Shown: positions 54,886 through 64,000, counted from the stretch's first letter. The stretch is 64,000 bases of DNA from Buxus sempervirens (GCA_947561395.2 OX387188.1:10318061-10382060); one strand, 5' to 3'. Numbers and translations: made by a program. The notes: generated by a model not told the origin, from the sequence alone.

Positions 54886-55941
54886 TCACCCTGGACTGTT
54901 GTCTATAAAAAGTTTCTTGCTAAGAGACACTTTTAATAAGCTCTTGTTTGGTTTAATAGAGGAGAGTAGCATCATGTTGGTTCCATTGCTGCAGAATATT
55001 GTCTCAATCTCTGATATCTTAGATGAAAGCAGATCCACTCTCCTATGCACATCCCCAAAAGTTTCCCAATTCCATTTACGAAGAACCAAACGCAATTGTT
55101 TAAGCTTCCTTGAGAAGACCAACAGAGGAGGCCCATCAATAATAATGCTCCAAGTTTTTTTAACTTCTTCAAGAAACAAATGGTGAGAAATCCACATCTT
55201 TTGAAATTTAAAAGTAGAATGAACTGGACTTCTAATATCAGAGACATATGATAATAAGATTGGACTATGATCAGAACACACACGTTGCAGATGAGAAATC
55301 TTTAAAGTAGCCGCAGAAACAAAACCTTGATGATTTATCAAAAACCTGTCCAATCTAGCCCAGATTCTTCGATGACCAGATTGTTCATTGAACCAAGTAA
55401 ATTTGTCTCCAATAAAACCCAAATCCTGTAAGCCAGCACATTGAATAAAGTCTTGATAATCTTGCATAGATCTGTTATCTAGAGTTCTTCCTCCAAATTT
55501 CTCTTGAACTGAAAGAATAGCATTAAAATCCCCTCCTATTAGCCAAGTGGAATTGATTGTTGTAGAGAAGTTGAGCAAATCTTCCCACAAAGATCTCCTC
55601 CCAAGAACATCACACTTTGCATAAACAAAAGTAACCATATACGGATTGAAGCTTCCAGTTTTTGAAGAAATCATTGCTGTTATATATTGAGCAGCAGTTG
55701 CAACAACATCTAATTCAATTAAGTCCGACCAAAAAACCCAAATTTTGCTGTCAATTTCATCATTATAACAGAAATTCTTCAAGTTTAACCTCCTGCCAAT
55801 TTTTCTGCACCTATTAGTACTAGTCATTGGCTCCAACACAACTAACAATTGAACATCATGAGTCGATACATGAGCTTTCAGCATGTTTATAGAATCTGAA
55901 TTTGCAATCCCTCTAATGTTCCATACAAGTGTAGAAATCAT
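54886..55941 (-). CDS. LINE-3 ORF2 endonuclease
   Basis: 351 residues, starting MISTLVWNIRG. Catalytic positions of the AP-endonuclease-like fold are all visible: N8, E37, YAKCD (107-111), GDFN (137-140), the TWFNEQSGHRRIWARLDRF block (182-200) and SDHS (223-226). It nicks target DNA to start LINE insertion. The frame is lost about 70 bp before the RT part. Its start overlaps the end of ORF1 by four bases. Confidence 0.95.
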   Translation of the reverse strand: MISTLVWNIRGIANSDSINMLKAHVSTHDVQLLVVLEPMTSTNRCRKIGRRLNLKNFCYNDEIDSKIWVFWSDLIELDVVATAAQYITAMISSKTGSFNPYMVTFVYAKCDVLGRRSLWEDLLNFSTTINSTWLIGGDFNAILSVQEKFGGRTLDNRSMQDYQDFIQCAGLQDLGFIGDKFTWFNEQSGHRRIWARLDRFLINHQGFVSAATLKISHLQRVCSDHSPILLSYVSDIRSPVHSTFKFQKMWISHHLFLEEVKKTWSIIIDGPPLLVFSRKLKQLRLVLRKWNWETFGDVHRRVDLLSSKISEIETIFCSNGTNMMLLSSIKPNKSLLKVSLSKKLFIDNSPG

Positions 55942-57882
55942 GGTAAAACATATTGGGTAGTTTTTATGGAGGTCCTCACCTTAGACCTTGTGCTTATGCT
56001 CGAACCAGCCTTGGATTTCTTTTTCCTTGAATTCTGTTTTGTTGTTTCCAACTGAGTATGATCATTCCTTTCACTGCTTATCCATAATCCTTCTAGGTTA
56101 GCAAAAGTGGAATCCAACCTTGAGGACAAGATAATCTGATCATTTCGAAGAGATGAAATGGCAGTGCTCAAGGATGAGTAATCTGTTAATTTCTTCATGT
56201 GATCTCTGTCATCATTCAACGTTAATGACTGCACCATGTTATTAGAACTCTTAGAAAGCTCAAAATTACTTGTTCGAAGAATTTTTCTTTCACCATAAAT
56301 GTTGTCGACAACTTCCAGATCATGGGAAGGAGAGTGTCCCAAGTCCTTTATATTTTTATCAAAGACTTTTTCCAGAATAGAAAGATCATAGCTTTGATGT
56401 TCAACTAAATTAGCAAGAGTCATTGTTTCAGCATCTTTCCTTTGAGAAGAGACGATCAGCCTTGGTTCTGAGGATTCAGATCCTATTATTTTATGTGATT
56501 TTGCAAGAGAACTTTCAAATTTTTCTGAACTCTCTAAATCTGTCCGATTTCTTTCTCTTTCATCACATTTCCCACTCGACTTGTGTTGATGCTCCTGCTC
56601 AATGACAACTTCTTCTGTTATTTCATTGAACTTTTGTGGAAGTAATTCAAAAGTGTTCTCAAGAGAAGGATAGCTATCAAAAACTCCAACACGCTTGTAG
56701 CATTGTTTTGTGGCTTCAGGAGGAGTTTTCTTCACCTTCATACGGCATGAGAGATGATCATGTCCACGATGGAAACAGACATTGCAATATGGAGGAACAT
56801 TTTCATAGATAATACATTGCTATTTGCCGTATTCAGAACCCATTCGAATCCACACTTTGTCAGGTCTTGGATTCATAAGATCCATCAAGACAAACCCTAG
56901 CCATACTCGGCCTGGTGAGATTTTTTGTTGGGGTGTCTGATGTTAATGGTTTCCCTACAATGCCAGCAATAGAAAACAAAAGTGATTCTAGAAATAAATT
57001 AACTGGAAGATTGGGAAGAGCAATCCAAACCGGAGCCATGGAAGATTCTCTTGCTGGATCAAATCTGAAGTTCCATTGAAACAGTCGAAAATACTGACCT
57101 TTGATATTAATGTTTTCTCTTGACCAAACCTTAATAAAATGACATTCATCTTTGAATCTAAGAAGAAGATGTTTTCTGTCCAAAACACCAACGTGAAACC
57201 CTCCATGAATTCCCCATGAGTTATGAATCGTTTCTCTGACCACATCAACCGAAGGCTTTGCTGAAATAAATTTTGCCGCCAACAAATATTGAAAAGGATG
57301 CAAAGACTTGTTAATCTCAGCATCAGAGAACTCCACCGAAGGGGCACCCTGGAAACTAGAAACAGCCTTTCTAGGGATGTTGGCATCCTCTACGGAGAGG
57401 GATAATGGAAGACTTGATACAACTGAAGCATAGGATTTAGGGTCATCCGAACGAATAGGCTGCTGCACAGCCACAGCAAGCCTGGGAACATTGCCTAAAA
57501 CAGGCTGCTGCACAGCCACAGCAGGCCTGGGAACATTGCCTAAAACAGGCTGCTGCCTAGCCACAGTAGGACTGGGAACATTACCCAAAACAGGCAACGC
57601 AGCCTGCATAGGGTTGCTGGCGCACGAAGAGGCATGCTGCAAGAGGCAAGCATCTGCAGGGGTTGACTTGATGAGGGGGGAGCCCGAAATCCCCAAGGGT
57701 GAGAAGTTTGAGCTGGAGTTGATGAGGGGGCTGGCTGCCATTGGATGCCAGATTACCACTTCCTGGAAAGCCACGCCAGAAAACCATCCATGATAAGGCT
57801 CGCGACCTCCTGGAAACCACCAACAAGCCCCAGGGCCCAGAAGCTGCTGCGTCTTACCACCTTGAAACCACAGTAGCAGCAC
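55938..57882 (-). pseudogene. LINE-3 ORF1 (DUF4283, zinc knuckle, long acidic tail)
   Basis: The first frame (56,860-57,882) has a Pro/Val-rich N-terminal region with three 15-residue repeats (QPVLGNVPRPAVAVQ type), then the DUF4283 domain (SLHPFQYLLAAKFISAKPS to SIAGIVGKPL). Around 56,870 the frame shifts. In the next frames the zinc knuckle CNVCFHRGHDHLSC (C-x2-C-x4-H-x4-C) is readable at about 56,770, followed by a 267-residue tail (55,938-56,741) rich in Ser, Glu and Asp and ending RTSIKTTQYVLP. RNA-binding role by family. Confidence 0.9.
57466..57598. repeat. 45-bp tandem repeat in LINE-3 ORF1
   Basis: Three copies (57,466, 57,511 and 57,556) keep the reading frame and encode the 15-residue repeats. 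The first two differ at one base seen; the third is more diverged. Confidence 0.93.
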
Positions 57883-57883
57883 C

Positions 57884-58091
57884 TTGAACCACCACGAGCA
57901 GCACTATCTCACGAACCACCACGAGCAGACCTTGCTCACGAACCACCACGAACAAGCACGAACAACGACCAGATCTGACCTTGCTCACGAGCAGCACGAG
58001 CAAGACCGAGCAGACCTTGCTCATGAGCAGGACCGAGCAGACCTTGCTCATGAGCAAGACCGAGCAGACCTTGTTCACGAACCACCACGAG
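57884..58091. repeat. 27-bp tandem repeat at the LINE-3 5' end
   Basis: Seven to eight imperfect 27-bp units. The cleanest three are at 57,998-58,024, 58,025-58,051 and 58,052-58,078 (GAGCAAGACCGAGCAGACC then TTGCTCAT). Unit junctions form the palindrome TGCTCATGAGCA. The block lies just before ORF1 on the minus strand, where LINE promoters sit. Confidence 0.9.
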
Positions 58092-58110
58092 CAGCATGAG
58101 CGACAACGTC

Positions 58111-58740
58111 ACATGAAGAGAAGGTAATATAAGTGTGAGTATATTTGATGTATTTTACTTCACATATGTCAAAATAAAAATTTTTAGGAGTAAATTTCTG
58201 TAGTAGTTCTTGGATTTATTTCTTGTTAACTTTCTAACTATTTTTGTCTCTCTTTGGCATGCCATGGGAGTCCCATGATCAAGGGGAACTCACTATACCA
58301 AAAGATGGGAGGAGAGTGTGATGAAAATTAAATAGCATGGTGGAAATGCTTTTGGTCTCATTTTTATTTTGAGGTTTTTGTCCTCCTAAAAGAATTGTTG
58401 TACCCTATTCTCTTGTCCCTCTCTCCTTTCATTCATCATGTGCCTTTTTTTTTTATTAGTATGCTTGTTAGATTCCTCATGATCATGCATGTATGGGGAA
58501 AACACTCCACACACAATAACTCACTCCATTTTGTTTATGGTTTTAAATCTTCATCTTTTCATAAATAAATAAAAAACTATATTTGTCCATATTTAGCATG
58601 CGTATAGACATGCTTAGATCCTATTTTTCTTTGATTACTTTCACTAATTACAAATATTGATAAAAGGTTTGTTTTTTTAACTTAATCAATTTTTTTTCTT
58701 TTCTTTAAACATGCCAAGTCACTTCATCAGATCTTTCTTG
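58111..58740 (+). repeat. Probable continuation of LTR C4
   Basis: Follows LINE-3 directly with AAGAG AAGGTAATATAAG, matching the putative leader/donor position of C1 and C2. The rest is T-rich, without a gene, and runs to the SIRE-type copia LTR. Assignment to C4 is by position and the donor-like site only. Confidence 0.4.
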
Positions 58741-58985
58741 GTTTGCTACTTTTCTTATGAAAAGAGTAGAAGACTACTCTACAGGTCCACAATCTACAAC
58801 AATTATGACCTTAACAATGAGGAAACATACACACAGAATTTATACGAGGAAACCTGAATCCAGATTCAGGAAAAACCTCGAGTCTATATGAGGCGACTAA
58901 CCCTTAGAATCTCCACTATTAAATGAAAGTCAATTACAAAGGAAAACACACTTAACCTTTACAATTGAACTCACTCAACAGCAAT

Positions 58986-59194
58986 CTACAGCTCGAATCC
59001 ACGAACTGTAGCACAACTTGAATCCACAAGCTGCAAGTCACGATCTATCCAGATCCACAACTCGAATCCACGAACTGCAACACAACTTGAATCCACAAGC
59101 TGCAATTCACAATCAATCCAGATCCACATCTCGAATCCACGAACTGCAACACAACTTGAATCCACAAGCTGCAATTAACGATCAATCCAGATCG
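58986..59194. repeat. 69-bp tandem repeat in the SIRE LTR
   Basis: Three units beginning around CAGCTCGAATCCACGAACTG with minor differences. Within each unit the motif CTTGAATCCACAAGCTGCAA echoes CTCGAATCCACGAACTGCAA, so the unit itself arose by duplication. A short frame through it is a by-product. Confidence 0.92.
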
Positions 59195-59470
59195 TAACAA
59201 TCACCTCAGAGTCCACTGAGATGATCCAATGCAATAGGAATCCACCTATGCATCCATCAAGCTTGATCACCAATCCAGGAGATCATACGATCAAGTGAAG
59301 TTCCGAAATGAAGAAGAATCCTCAAACTTCAATTCCAGGAAATCTCTCTCGGATCTCCCCCTCACTCGATCACCGACTCTCTAAAGATGAATTGATTGAA
59401 TCTCGAACACCTCAAGATCCAAATCGAATTGATCAAAAGAAAAAAGTCATTCCAAAAAGAATACAGCTCG

Positions 59471-59481
59471 TCTATTTAAAG
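59471..59481 (-). promoter_or_regulatory. TATA-like motif of the SIRE LTR
   Basis: The minus strand reads CTTTAAATAGA about 15 bp downstream of the hairpin array, with about 480 bp of leader-type sequence following in the LTR. Confidence 0.6.
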
Positions 59482-59489
59482 AAGAAAAC

Positions 59490-59870
59490 TCAGATCGCAT
59501 CGAGCGCTGGTGGCGTCGCCTTGCGATCGGGGTAGACGGCTGGAATCGAACTCAAGTCCCGCTTAAATCCAAATAGACTCAGTTGAGGGCGCGCTGCCAG
59601 CGCGCTGCTAGCGGGAGGGAACGCGGCATGTGCACAGCTGATTTGTAGATTCTTCAATCTTGCTCTGCGCTACCAGCGGCATGTCGGCGTCGCCTTACGA
59701 CGCAAGTGCACGTTCTTTACTTTCAAAGCACTATTTTCACTTATGCGCTACCAGCGGAGTGGCAGCGGCGTTGTTCCTCGCAAGTGCCTTTACAAGAAAT
59801 GCTTTATTTAGAAAACCTTTCATTTTCTTGAGCTACCAGCGGCGTGGTAGCTGTGTGGCAGCATTACCTT
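59490..59870. repeat. GCTACCAGCGG hairpin array in the SIRE LTR
   Basis: Five GC-rich patches about 80-90 bp apart (near 59,497, 59,588, 59,668, 59,744 and 59,831), each with GCTACCAGCGG or GCTGCCAGCG. Clear inverted repeats: GCGCGCT and AGCGCGC (about 59,588-59,604), and AGCTACCA and TGGTAGCT (59,831-59,852). The DNA between patches is AT-rich. Confidence 0.88.
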
Positions 59871-59985
59871 CCTCTTTATTAAATTCACTGAACTTATGTT
59901 GTGATTCTGCACATCTTGAAGATTATTAGAAGATATAATTTGTCAAACATTTGCCATATAAGGAGTGTGAGTTTTCACACTTACA

Positions 59986-59998
59986 ATCTCCCCCTTAG
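59986..59998 (-). other. Polypurine tract of the SIRE-type element
   Basis: The minus strand reads CTAAGGGGGAGAT directly before the LTR start TGTAAG, a form typical of SIRE-type elements. Confidence 0.92.
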
Positions 59999-60333
59999 CA
60001 AATGCCTGACAACAAACTTACAACAGTGCTTAATATCAAATTCAGATATTGATTTCCATTTAAACATTCAAAACACAATGATAAGGGAGAACTCAGAATT
60101 TCATTCATTTTCAAAAAAAAATATACATTGTGCAGAATAGATATATACATTCAACAACAAAAATCTCCCCCGTAAACCTACTTCCAGAAAACCCAAAGAC
60201 CAACCAGAAAAAACCCAAATACCAACAGAACAAACAAAAACAACAACTTGATGATCGAACAAACAAAAACTTGATGATCATCAACCAACAACCATCATCA
60301 ACCAGCAACCAGCAGCATCAACCAGCAGCATCA

Positions 60334-60663
60334 TCAATGAGACTCCCCCTTTCTGGAAGGAGGTTTCGGATCCCAAGTTCTTGAATAATGCCGGTACGCA
60401 TCTTGGGACCGGGAGTGCAGCCAACACAGCTTGTGATCCATCTCCAACTGGGTCCTTTGAATGCTACTCAGAAAATGATCAGATTCATTTTGCATGCGTT
60501 GCTGAGCAGCAACATCCCTTTGCACCTCGCCACATGCAAAATCAACATCCTTTGCAAGCTTATCCAACTTCTCTTGGGTCTCTGATTTGAACATGCTCAT
60601 CATGAGCATGTGAGCCCTTACCTCAGAATTGAAAGCCTCCTGGGAGGCTTGCATGGAATTCAA
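60334..60663 (-). pseudogene. C-terminal part of the env-position ORF, shifted frame
   Basis: 109 residues without a normal start (the first codon is TTG), beginning exactly at the stop of the upstream frame. It is rich in Lys, Glu, Gln and Met with heptad-like spacing (TQEKLDKLAKDVDFACGEVQ), suggesting a coiled coil, and ends with a basic SRKGESH tail. A single-base deletion at about 60,661 would explain the break. Programmed frameshifting is possible but no slippery site is evident. Confidence 0.75.
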
Positions 60664-61616
60664 TTATCCAGGATGGCCATAGCATTAGAACTGGACAAGG
60701 AGGATTGAGAAGAAGAAGGCTCCGAAGAAGCCATCCAAGAGGGATTTGCTCTTTTGCTTCTGGTGAGGGTGGAAGCATCAATGGGAGGTTTGGGGTGAAG
60801 GATCAATTCAACAGGATCAGGTAGGACCCCCTGGTGAATGCACAAGTAAGTGATGAAAATCCCAAAGGGAAGAGCAGAAGTCTTGGATTTTAAATTCCGA
60901 GACTGAATGATCTGATTGAAGATGATGGAAGGGAGACAGACACTGTCTCTGTTCCAGAGAGCATGAAGGAGTCTTGCTCGAGAATGAGAAATCTCAGAGT
61001 GATGATCTGAGGGAACAAGAGAAGCACACATGAACAAATTCAAGATCCTGAGAAGATCTTGGAGAGAGCCATGAGGAAGATAGTTGGGCTTATTTTTTAT
61101 GGAGGTGGGAGCACCCGGAACAATAAGAGACGAAATTATTGACTCCAGAGGATCAGAGTGAGAGGCTAGAAAGTCAAAAGAAGGAGAGTCAACAATGGGC
61201 AGTTCAAGAAGAGATGAGATAAGATCTTTCGAGAAGTCGAAAGAGATTCCCCGGACATAGGCTTTGACGAAGCCTTGATTGGCCTGATGAAGAGGGTGGA
61301 GGTTCGAATAGAACTCTCGAACCAGGTCTTGATAAGCAAAACCCCTTATCAGAGCAAATTTCTTCCATCCATTGTCCGAAAACAGGGAGAAGAGCAGAGA
61401 GTCAGAAAAGGAGTCAAGCTTAATGGCCCTTTCCAAGGGGAGTGGCCTGTGCTTGAAGAATTCATTAAAATCAGACAAACCATTTCCAATGAATGGTTCA
61501 GATGAAGGTGAAGGGGATGGGGGTCTCACCAGTGGAGAAGAGACAACCGGAGAGGTTCTTACTGGTGGAGAAGAGGTGGAAGGAGAATCAGTCCTAGACT
61601 TTTTCTTGGGAGGCAT
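60660..61616 (-). CDS. Env-position ORF with plant transposon protein domain
   Basis: 318 residues from MPPKKKSRTDS (ATG at 61,616; an earlier Met at 61,649 adds a hydrophobic run and is less likely). A Ser/Pro-rich N-terminus with a PKKK nuclear-localisation-like motif precedes a globular region at about 45-235 (RAIKLDSFSDSL, FAYQDLVREFYSNLHP, FVKAYVRGISFDFS, LLELPI). This resembles the 'putative plant transposon protein' domain found in proteins of plant retroelements. No signal peptide or membrane segment, so it is not a normal envelope protein. It follows pol, where SIRE elements carry env-like ORFs, and appears to have its own TATA box at 61,901-61,907. Domain named from memory; function unknown. 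Confidence 0.78.
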   Translation of the reverse strand: MPPKKKSRTDSPSTSSPPVRTSPVVSSPLVRPPSPSPSSEPFIGNGLSDFNEFFKHRPLPLERAIKLDSFSDSLLFSLFSDNGWKKFALIRGFAYQDLVREFYSNLHPLHQANQGFVKAYVRGISFDFSKDLISSLLELPIVDSPSFDFLASHSDPLESIISSLIVPGAPTSIKNKPNYLPHGSLQDLLRILNLFMCASLVPSDHHSEISHSRARLLHALWNRDSVCLPSIIFNQIIQSRNLKSKTSALPFGIFITYLCIHQGVLPDPVELILHPKPPIDASTLTRSKRANPSWMASSEPSSSQSSLSSSNAMAILDN

Positions 61617-61900
61617 GATGAAAAAAAAAAAAGAGAAGAGCACAAGCAAAGCACGACAAAGCCCTAATGGCAGAACAATCTATCAAACCCTAACTTAGAA
61701 GAACGAGAGAAGAACACTGCAACTAAAAAAAGGAAGAAGAAAGACGATGACAGTAAAAAATTTTTTACTTGAATAGTGGACAAGGTGAAGGAAGGGAAGA
61801 CAGAAGGCAGCTGATGACCACGACGCGAGGAGCGAGGTGAATCGCAGACAAAGACAAAAAGAAAAAAAAACAGAGGTAAAAAGTGAAACAGATTTCCCCT

Positions 61901-62012
61901 TTTTATAGACAAAAATATCTCGTTGCCAGCGTGCATCCAGCGACGCTTAACAGGGCAGGTGCCAAAGCACGAAAGAAGGAAGAAGGCTACCAGCACGCTT
62001 CTAGCGACGTAG
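61901..62012 (-). promoter_or_regulatory. Internal TATA box and hairpin-type cassette before the env-position ORF
   Basis: The minus strand reads GTCTATAAAAAGGGG (TATA at 61,901-61,907), 285 bp upstream of the ATG. About 14 bp upstream of it begins a GC-rich cassette (61,921-62,012) with CGTTGCCAGCG, CAGCGACGC, GCTACCAGCACGC and CTAGCGACG, closely related to the array in the LTR of the same element. The layout equals that of the LTR promoter. Confidence 0.68.
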
Positions 62013-62853
62013 AAGGTGCACATGCACAATCAAGAAAAAACACAATCACAAGGCAAAAATTTATAAAAAGAGTTTGAACTATTCTTCATGAAAAACTCAT
62101 ACATCTAAACACAAAGCTAAGATTTTAACTGAACTAAAAATCATCCAGATAATCAACTTTTATTCAATCCAAGAAGTACTTATCACAAAACTGGTCTTGA
62201 AGAACCTATCAAGGTTAATTCAGATGTGATACATTTCATATCTATGACCAAAATTTCCTTCATGGTTTCTCATACTATAAATTTTCTTCAAGATATTGAG
62301 CACACATGCATATTAATGAATCAATGCTTGTGTAGTGTGTGAAATATTTTTGACTTTTACACTTTATGCATATGGAAGGCTATTTTAGTGTAATCATACT
62401 TGGAAAGTATAGACATACCCCAAACTTCATTTTGGTGGCTTTCGCACATCAGAGATAGGTAGCCTTTTCTGATCTCTTTTTCTTTTCTTTTTGTAGAAGG
62501 CATTGACCCTTAAAAAACCTGAGTTTACAGTTCATTCCAAGAATATACCTTCTTTCTCTTTTTCTTTTTGAGAATTACAGTGGCTTTCACTCTAATCTCT
62601 ATGGCAGTCATTTCCAAAACTTTTCTTTTCATAAAGGTGATAGCCTATAGATCCCAAGCTTCAACACACAATAAACTTCAATACACAAAGGTGTTTAAGA
62701 CAAAATTGATAGTTGAGAACAAGACATTTCAGTCAATATGCATAGACTCAAGCTTCCTGAATTAAGATTTTAGTATCAAGAACACATAAATTCATTTTGA
62801 ACAGACATGTAAATCATTTTACATCTAAATTAACTCAAAACAGAACCTGATTT
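62013..62853 (-). other. Spacer between pol and the internal promoter
   Basis: AT-rich, without an ORF of note or a recognisable domain. Length about 840 bp. Confidence 0.6.
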
Positions 62854-64000
62854 TCAGTTTTGAGAGCATACTCCTAGGGATTTCCTAAGAGTTTCAAATC
62901 TGTTCTGATCTAAAGGTTTAGTGAAAATATCAGCTAACTGTTTTTCAGTAGATATATATTCAATCATAACAGTTTGTCTTCAATTAACTCTCTTATAAAG
63001 TGATGCCTGATGTCTATATGTTTAGTCCTTGAGTGTTGAACAGGATTTTTGGAAATATTTATGGCACTTTGATTGTCACAGAAGAGAATCATTTGATCCT
63101 GATCTAAACCATAATCAGATAGCATTCGTTTCATCCAAATTAGTTGAGTACAACTGCTTCCTGCAGCAATGTACTCTGCTTCAGCTGTACTCGGTGAAAC
63201 TGAGTTTTGTTTTTTTCTTAACCAAGCAATGAGGTTATTACCCATATAAAAGCAACCACCAGAGGTGCTTTTTCTATCATCCATACACCCAGCCCAATCA
63301 GCATCCGTGTATCCAGTAAGATATGGGTTTGTTTCTTTGGAGAACCAAATTCCCAAATCAACAGTTCCATTTACATACTTTATAATCCTTTTCACAGCAT
63401 TTAGATGAGATTCTTTAGGATTAGCCTGATATCTTGCACAAACTCCAACACTAAAACTTATATCAGGTCTACTTGCTGTTAAGTACAGAAGACTTCCAAT
63501 CATCCCTCTGTACAAGGTAGGGTCTATATCCTTCCCAGATTCATCTTTTCCAAGCTTTAAGCTAGTACTCATAGGAGTCCTAGCATGTTTTGCATGAATT
63601 AAACTGAATCTCTTGACTAGATTTCTTGCATATTTTGCTTGAGAGAAAAAAATCCCTTGTTGAGATTGATAAATCTGAAGTCCTAAGAAAAAATTCAGTT
63701 CACCCATCATACTCATCTCAAATTCACTCTTCATTAAGTCTCCAAAGGAATGAGCATGATTTTCAGAAGTAGATCCAAACACTATATCATCAACATAGAT
63801 TTGAGCAATCAAAATATGCTTGGACTCTCTTTGAATAAAGAGAGTTTTATCCACATTTCCTCTCATAAATCCAGATTCAAGTAAGAAAGATGTGAGTCTC
63901 TCATACCAAGCTCTGGAAGCTTGTTTGAGTCCATACAAGGCCTTGTTCAGCTTATAAACATGTTTAGGATGATTTGTGTCCTCAAATCCTTTAGGTTGCT
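62854..64000 (-). CDS. pol: SIRE-type copia pol, RT and RNase H part
   Basis: Open from the right edge. Reads HVYKLNKALYGLKQASRAWYERL, then the catalytic YVDD (about 63,800) in IAQIYVDDIVFG, ELNFFLGLQI, GSLLYLTASRPDISFSVGV, and RNase H with TDADWAGCMDDRKSTSGG, STAEAEYIAA and LFCDNQSAINISKNP. The open frame stops at 62,964, but the usual pol ending (ADIFTKPLDQNRFETLRKS) is readable in the next frame to a TGA at 62,854. One missing base near 62,975 explains this. All RT and RNase H active-site residues are kept. Confidence 0.95.

Larger units (their letters stand above)
51674..58110 (-). mobile_element. LINE-3: nearly complete L1-type LINE
   Basis: The plus-strand T-run at 51,674-51,685 is its poly-A tail. 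Minus-strand order: ORF1 (57,882-55,938), endonuclease (55,941-54,886), RT (54,814-52,496) and RNase H (to 51,902), about 6.4 kb. Only a few stops and frameshifts interrupt it, making it the youngest LINE here. The right end is placed at 58,080-58,115, where the C4 leader resumes; no TSD was recognised. Confidence 0.9.
58741..59985 (-). repeat. 3' LTR of the SIRE-type element
   Basis: The right edge is exact: on the minus strand the polypurine tract AAGGGGGAGAT is followed by TGTAAGTGTGAAAACTC. It contains a 69-bp triple repeat, a TATA-like motif and a GC-rich hairpin array just upstream of it. The left edge near 58,741-58,770 could not be fixed because neither a TSD nor a clear terminal TG was found. 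Confidence 0.8.
58741..64000 (-). mobile_element. SIRE-type Ty1/copia element, 3' half
   Basis: On the minus strand: pol (to 62,854), a spacer with its own TATA motif, an extra ORF in the env position (61,616-60,334), a polypurine tract (59,986-59,998) and the 3' LTR. The large size, extra ORF and RT/RNase H sequence point to the SIRE/Maximus lineage. Single-base frameshifts affect the end of pol and the extra ORF, otherwise it is well preserved. The 5' half is beyond the right edge. The left LTR boundary is uncertain by about 40 bp. Confidence 0.9.

Noticed and set aside
57884..58099. His/Glu-rich repeat protein on the plus strand
   Set aside because: A shadow of the 27-bp tandem repeat at the LINE-3 5' end.
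51659..58115. A TSD for LINE-3
   Set aside because: The sequence before the T-run was not found again near the probable 5' end, so no TSD is claimed.
58986..59174. Trp/Ile-rich repeat protein on the minus strand
   Set aside because: A shadow of the 69-bp LTR tandem repeat.
1..64000. tRNA, rRNA, riboswitch, replication origin or Helitron
   Set aside because: No cloverleaf, rRNA-like stretch or Helitron end was recognised by eye; short RNAs could still be missed without a covariance search.

Overview
The window is nuclear DNA from a plant, very probably a eudicot with a large, repeat-rich genome. It carries plant Ty3/gypsy and Ty1/copia elements, plant L1-type LINEs with RNase H tails, hAT-like MITEs and one plant-specific host gene. 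The sequence alone does not identify the species. Only about 3 kb around 29.8-32.6 kb looks like ordinary host gene territory. The rest is transposons nested inside transposons, most with readable target-site duplications (TSDs).

Layout. 1-7,322: a decayed LTR of family B is interrupted by another family-B LTR (737-3,542) and by a clean solo LTR of family A (3,909-6,267, TSD CTTTA). 7,323-29,187: a 5'-truncated LINE (LINE-1, plus strand) was split by five later insertions. These are a very young Tekay/Del-like gypsy element (7,663-16,224, TSD TAGGG), a family-B solo LTR (16,991-20,004), a hAT-like MITE (20,833-21,285), a Ty1/copia element (22,833-27,423, TSD GATTT) and a small solo LTR (27,641-28,185, TSD GTTGG). 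31,210-32,292: the only convincing host gene, an intronless BYPASS1 (BPS1)-family gene with a TATA box inside a duplicated promoter segment. 33,580-48,016: a full-length LINE (LINE-2, minus strand, 17-bp TSD) split by three solo LTRs: A2 (35,479-37,722, TSD TTGGG), C1 (39,561-42,860, TSD CCTGG) and C2 (43,629-46,645, TSD GTTAA). 48,053-51,673: the 5' end of another copia element cut by LTR C3, itself cut by LTR C4. 51,674 to about 58,110: LINE-3 (minus strand), nearly complete, inserted in the C4 leader. About 58,741-64,000: the 3' half of a SIRE-type copia element with an extra ORF in the env position, running off the right edge.

How the parts relate. The gypsy element keeps near-identical LTRs, primer-binding site and polypurine tract. 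It lacks gag and the protease active site, and a deletion puts its chromodomain out of frame, so any recent movement would have needed proteins from another copy. All three LINEs keep the domain order ORF1 (DUF4283 plus zinc knuckle), endonuclease, RT, zinc-binding and RNase H, and all are broken by stops.

Most interesting signal. LTRs of several unrelated families carry arrays of short inverted repeats (hairpins). In C1 and C3 these come in triplets with a period of about 39 bp. Stems are perfect or nearly so, and the stem sequence differs between copies while pairing and the central loop are kept. C2 carries a different stem family at the corresponding places. In C1, C2 and the SIRE-type copia element the array sits directly upstream of a TATA box. 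In the copia element the array-plus-TATA arrangement occurs twice, once in the LTR and once in front of the env-position ORF. I know of no named description of such modules; whether they are truly new needs a database comparison.
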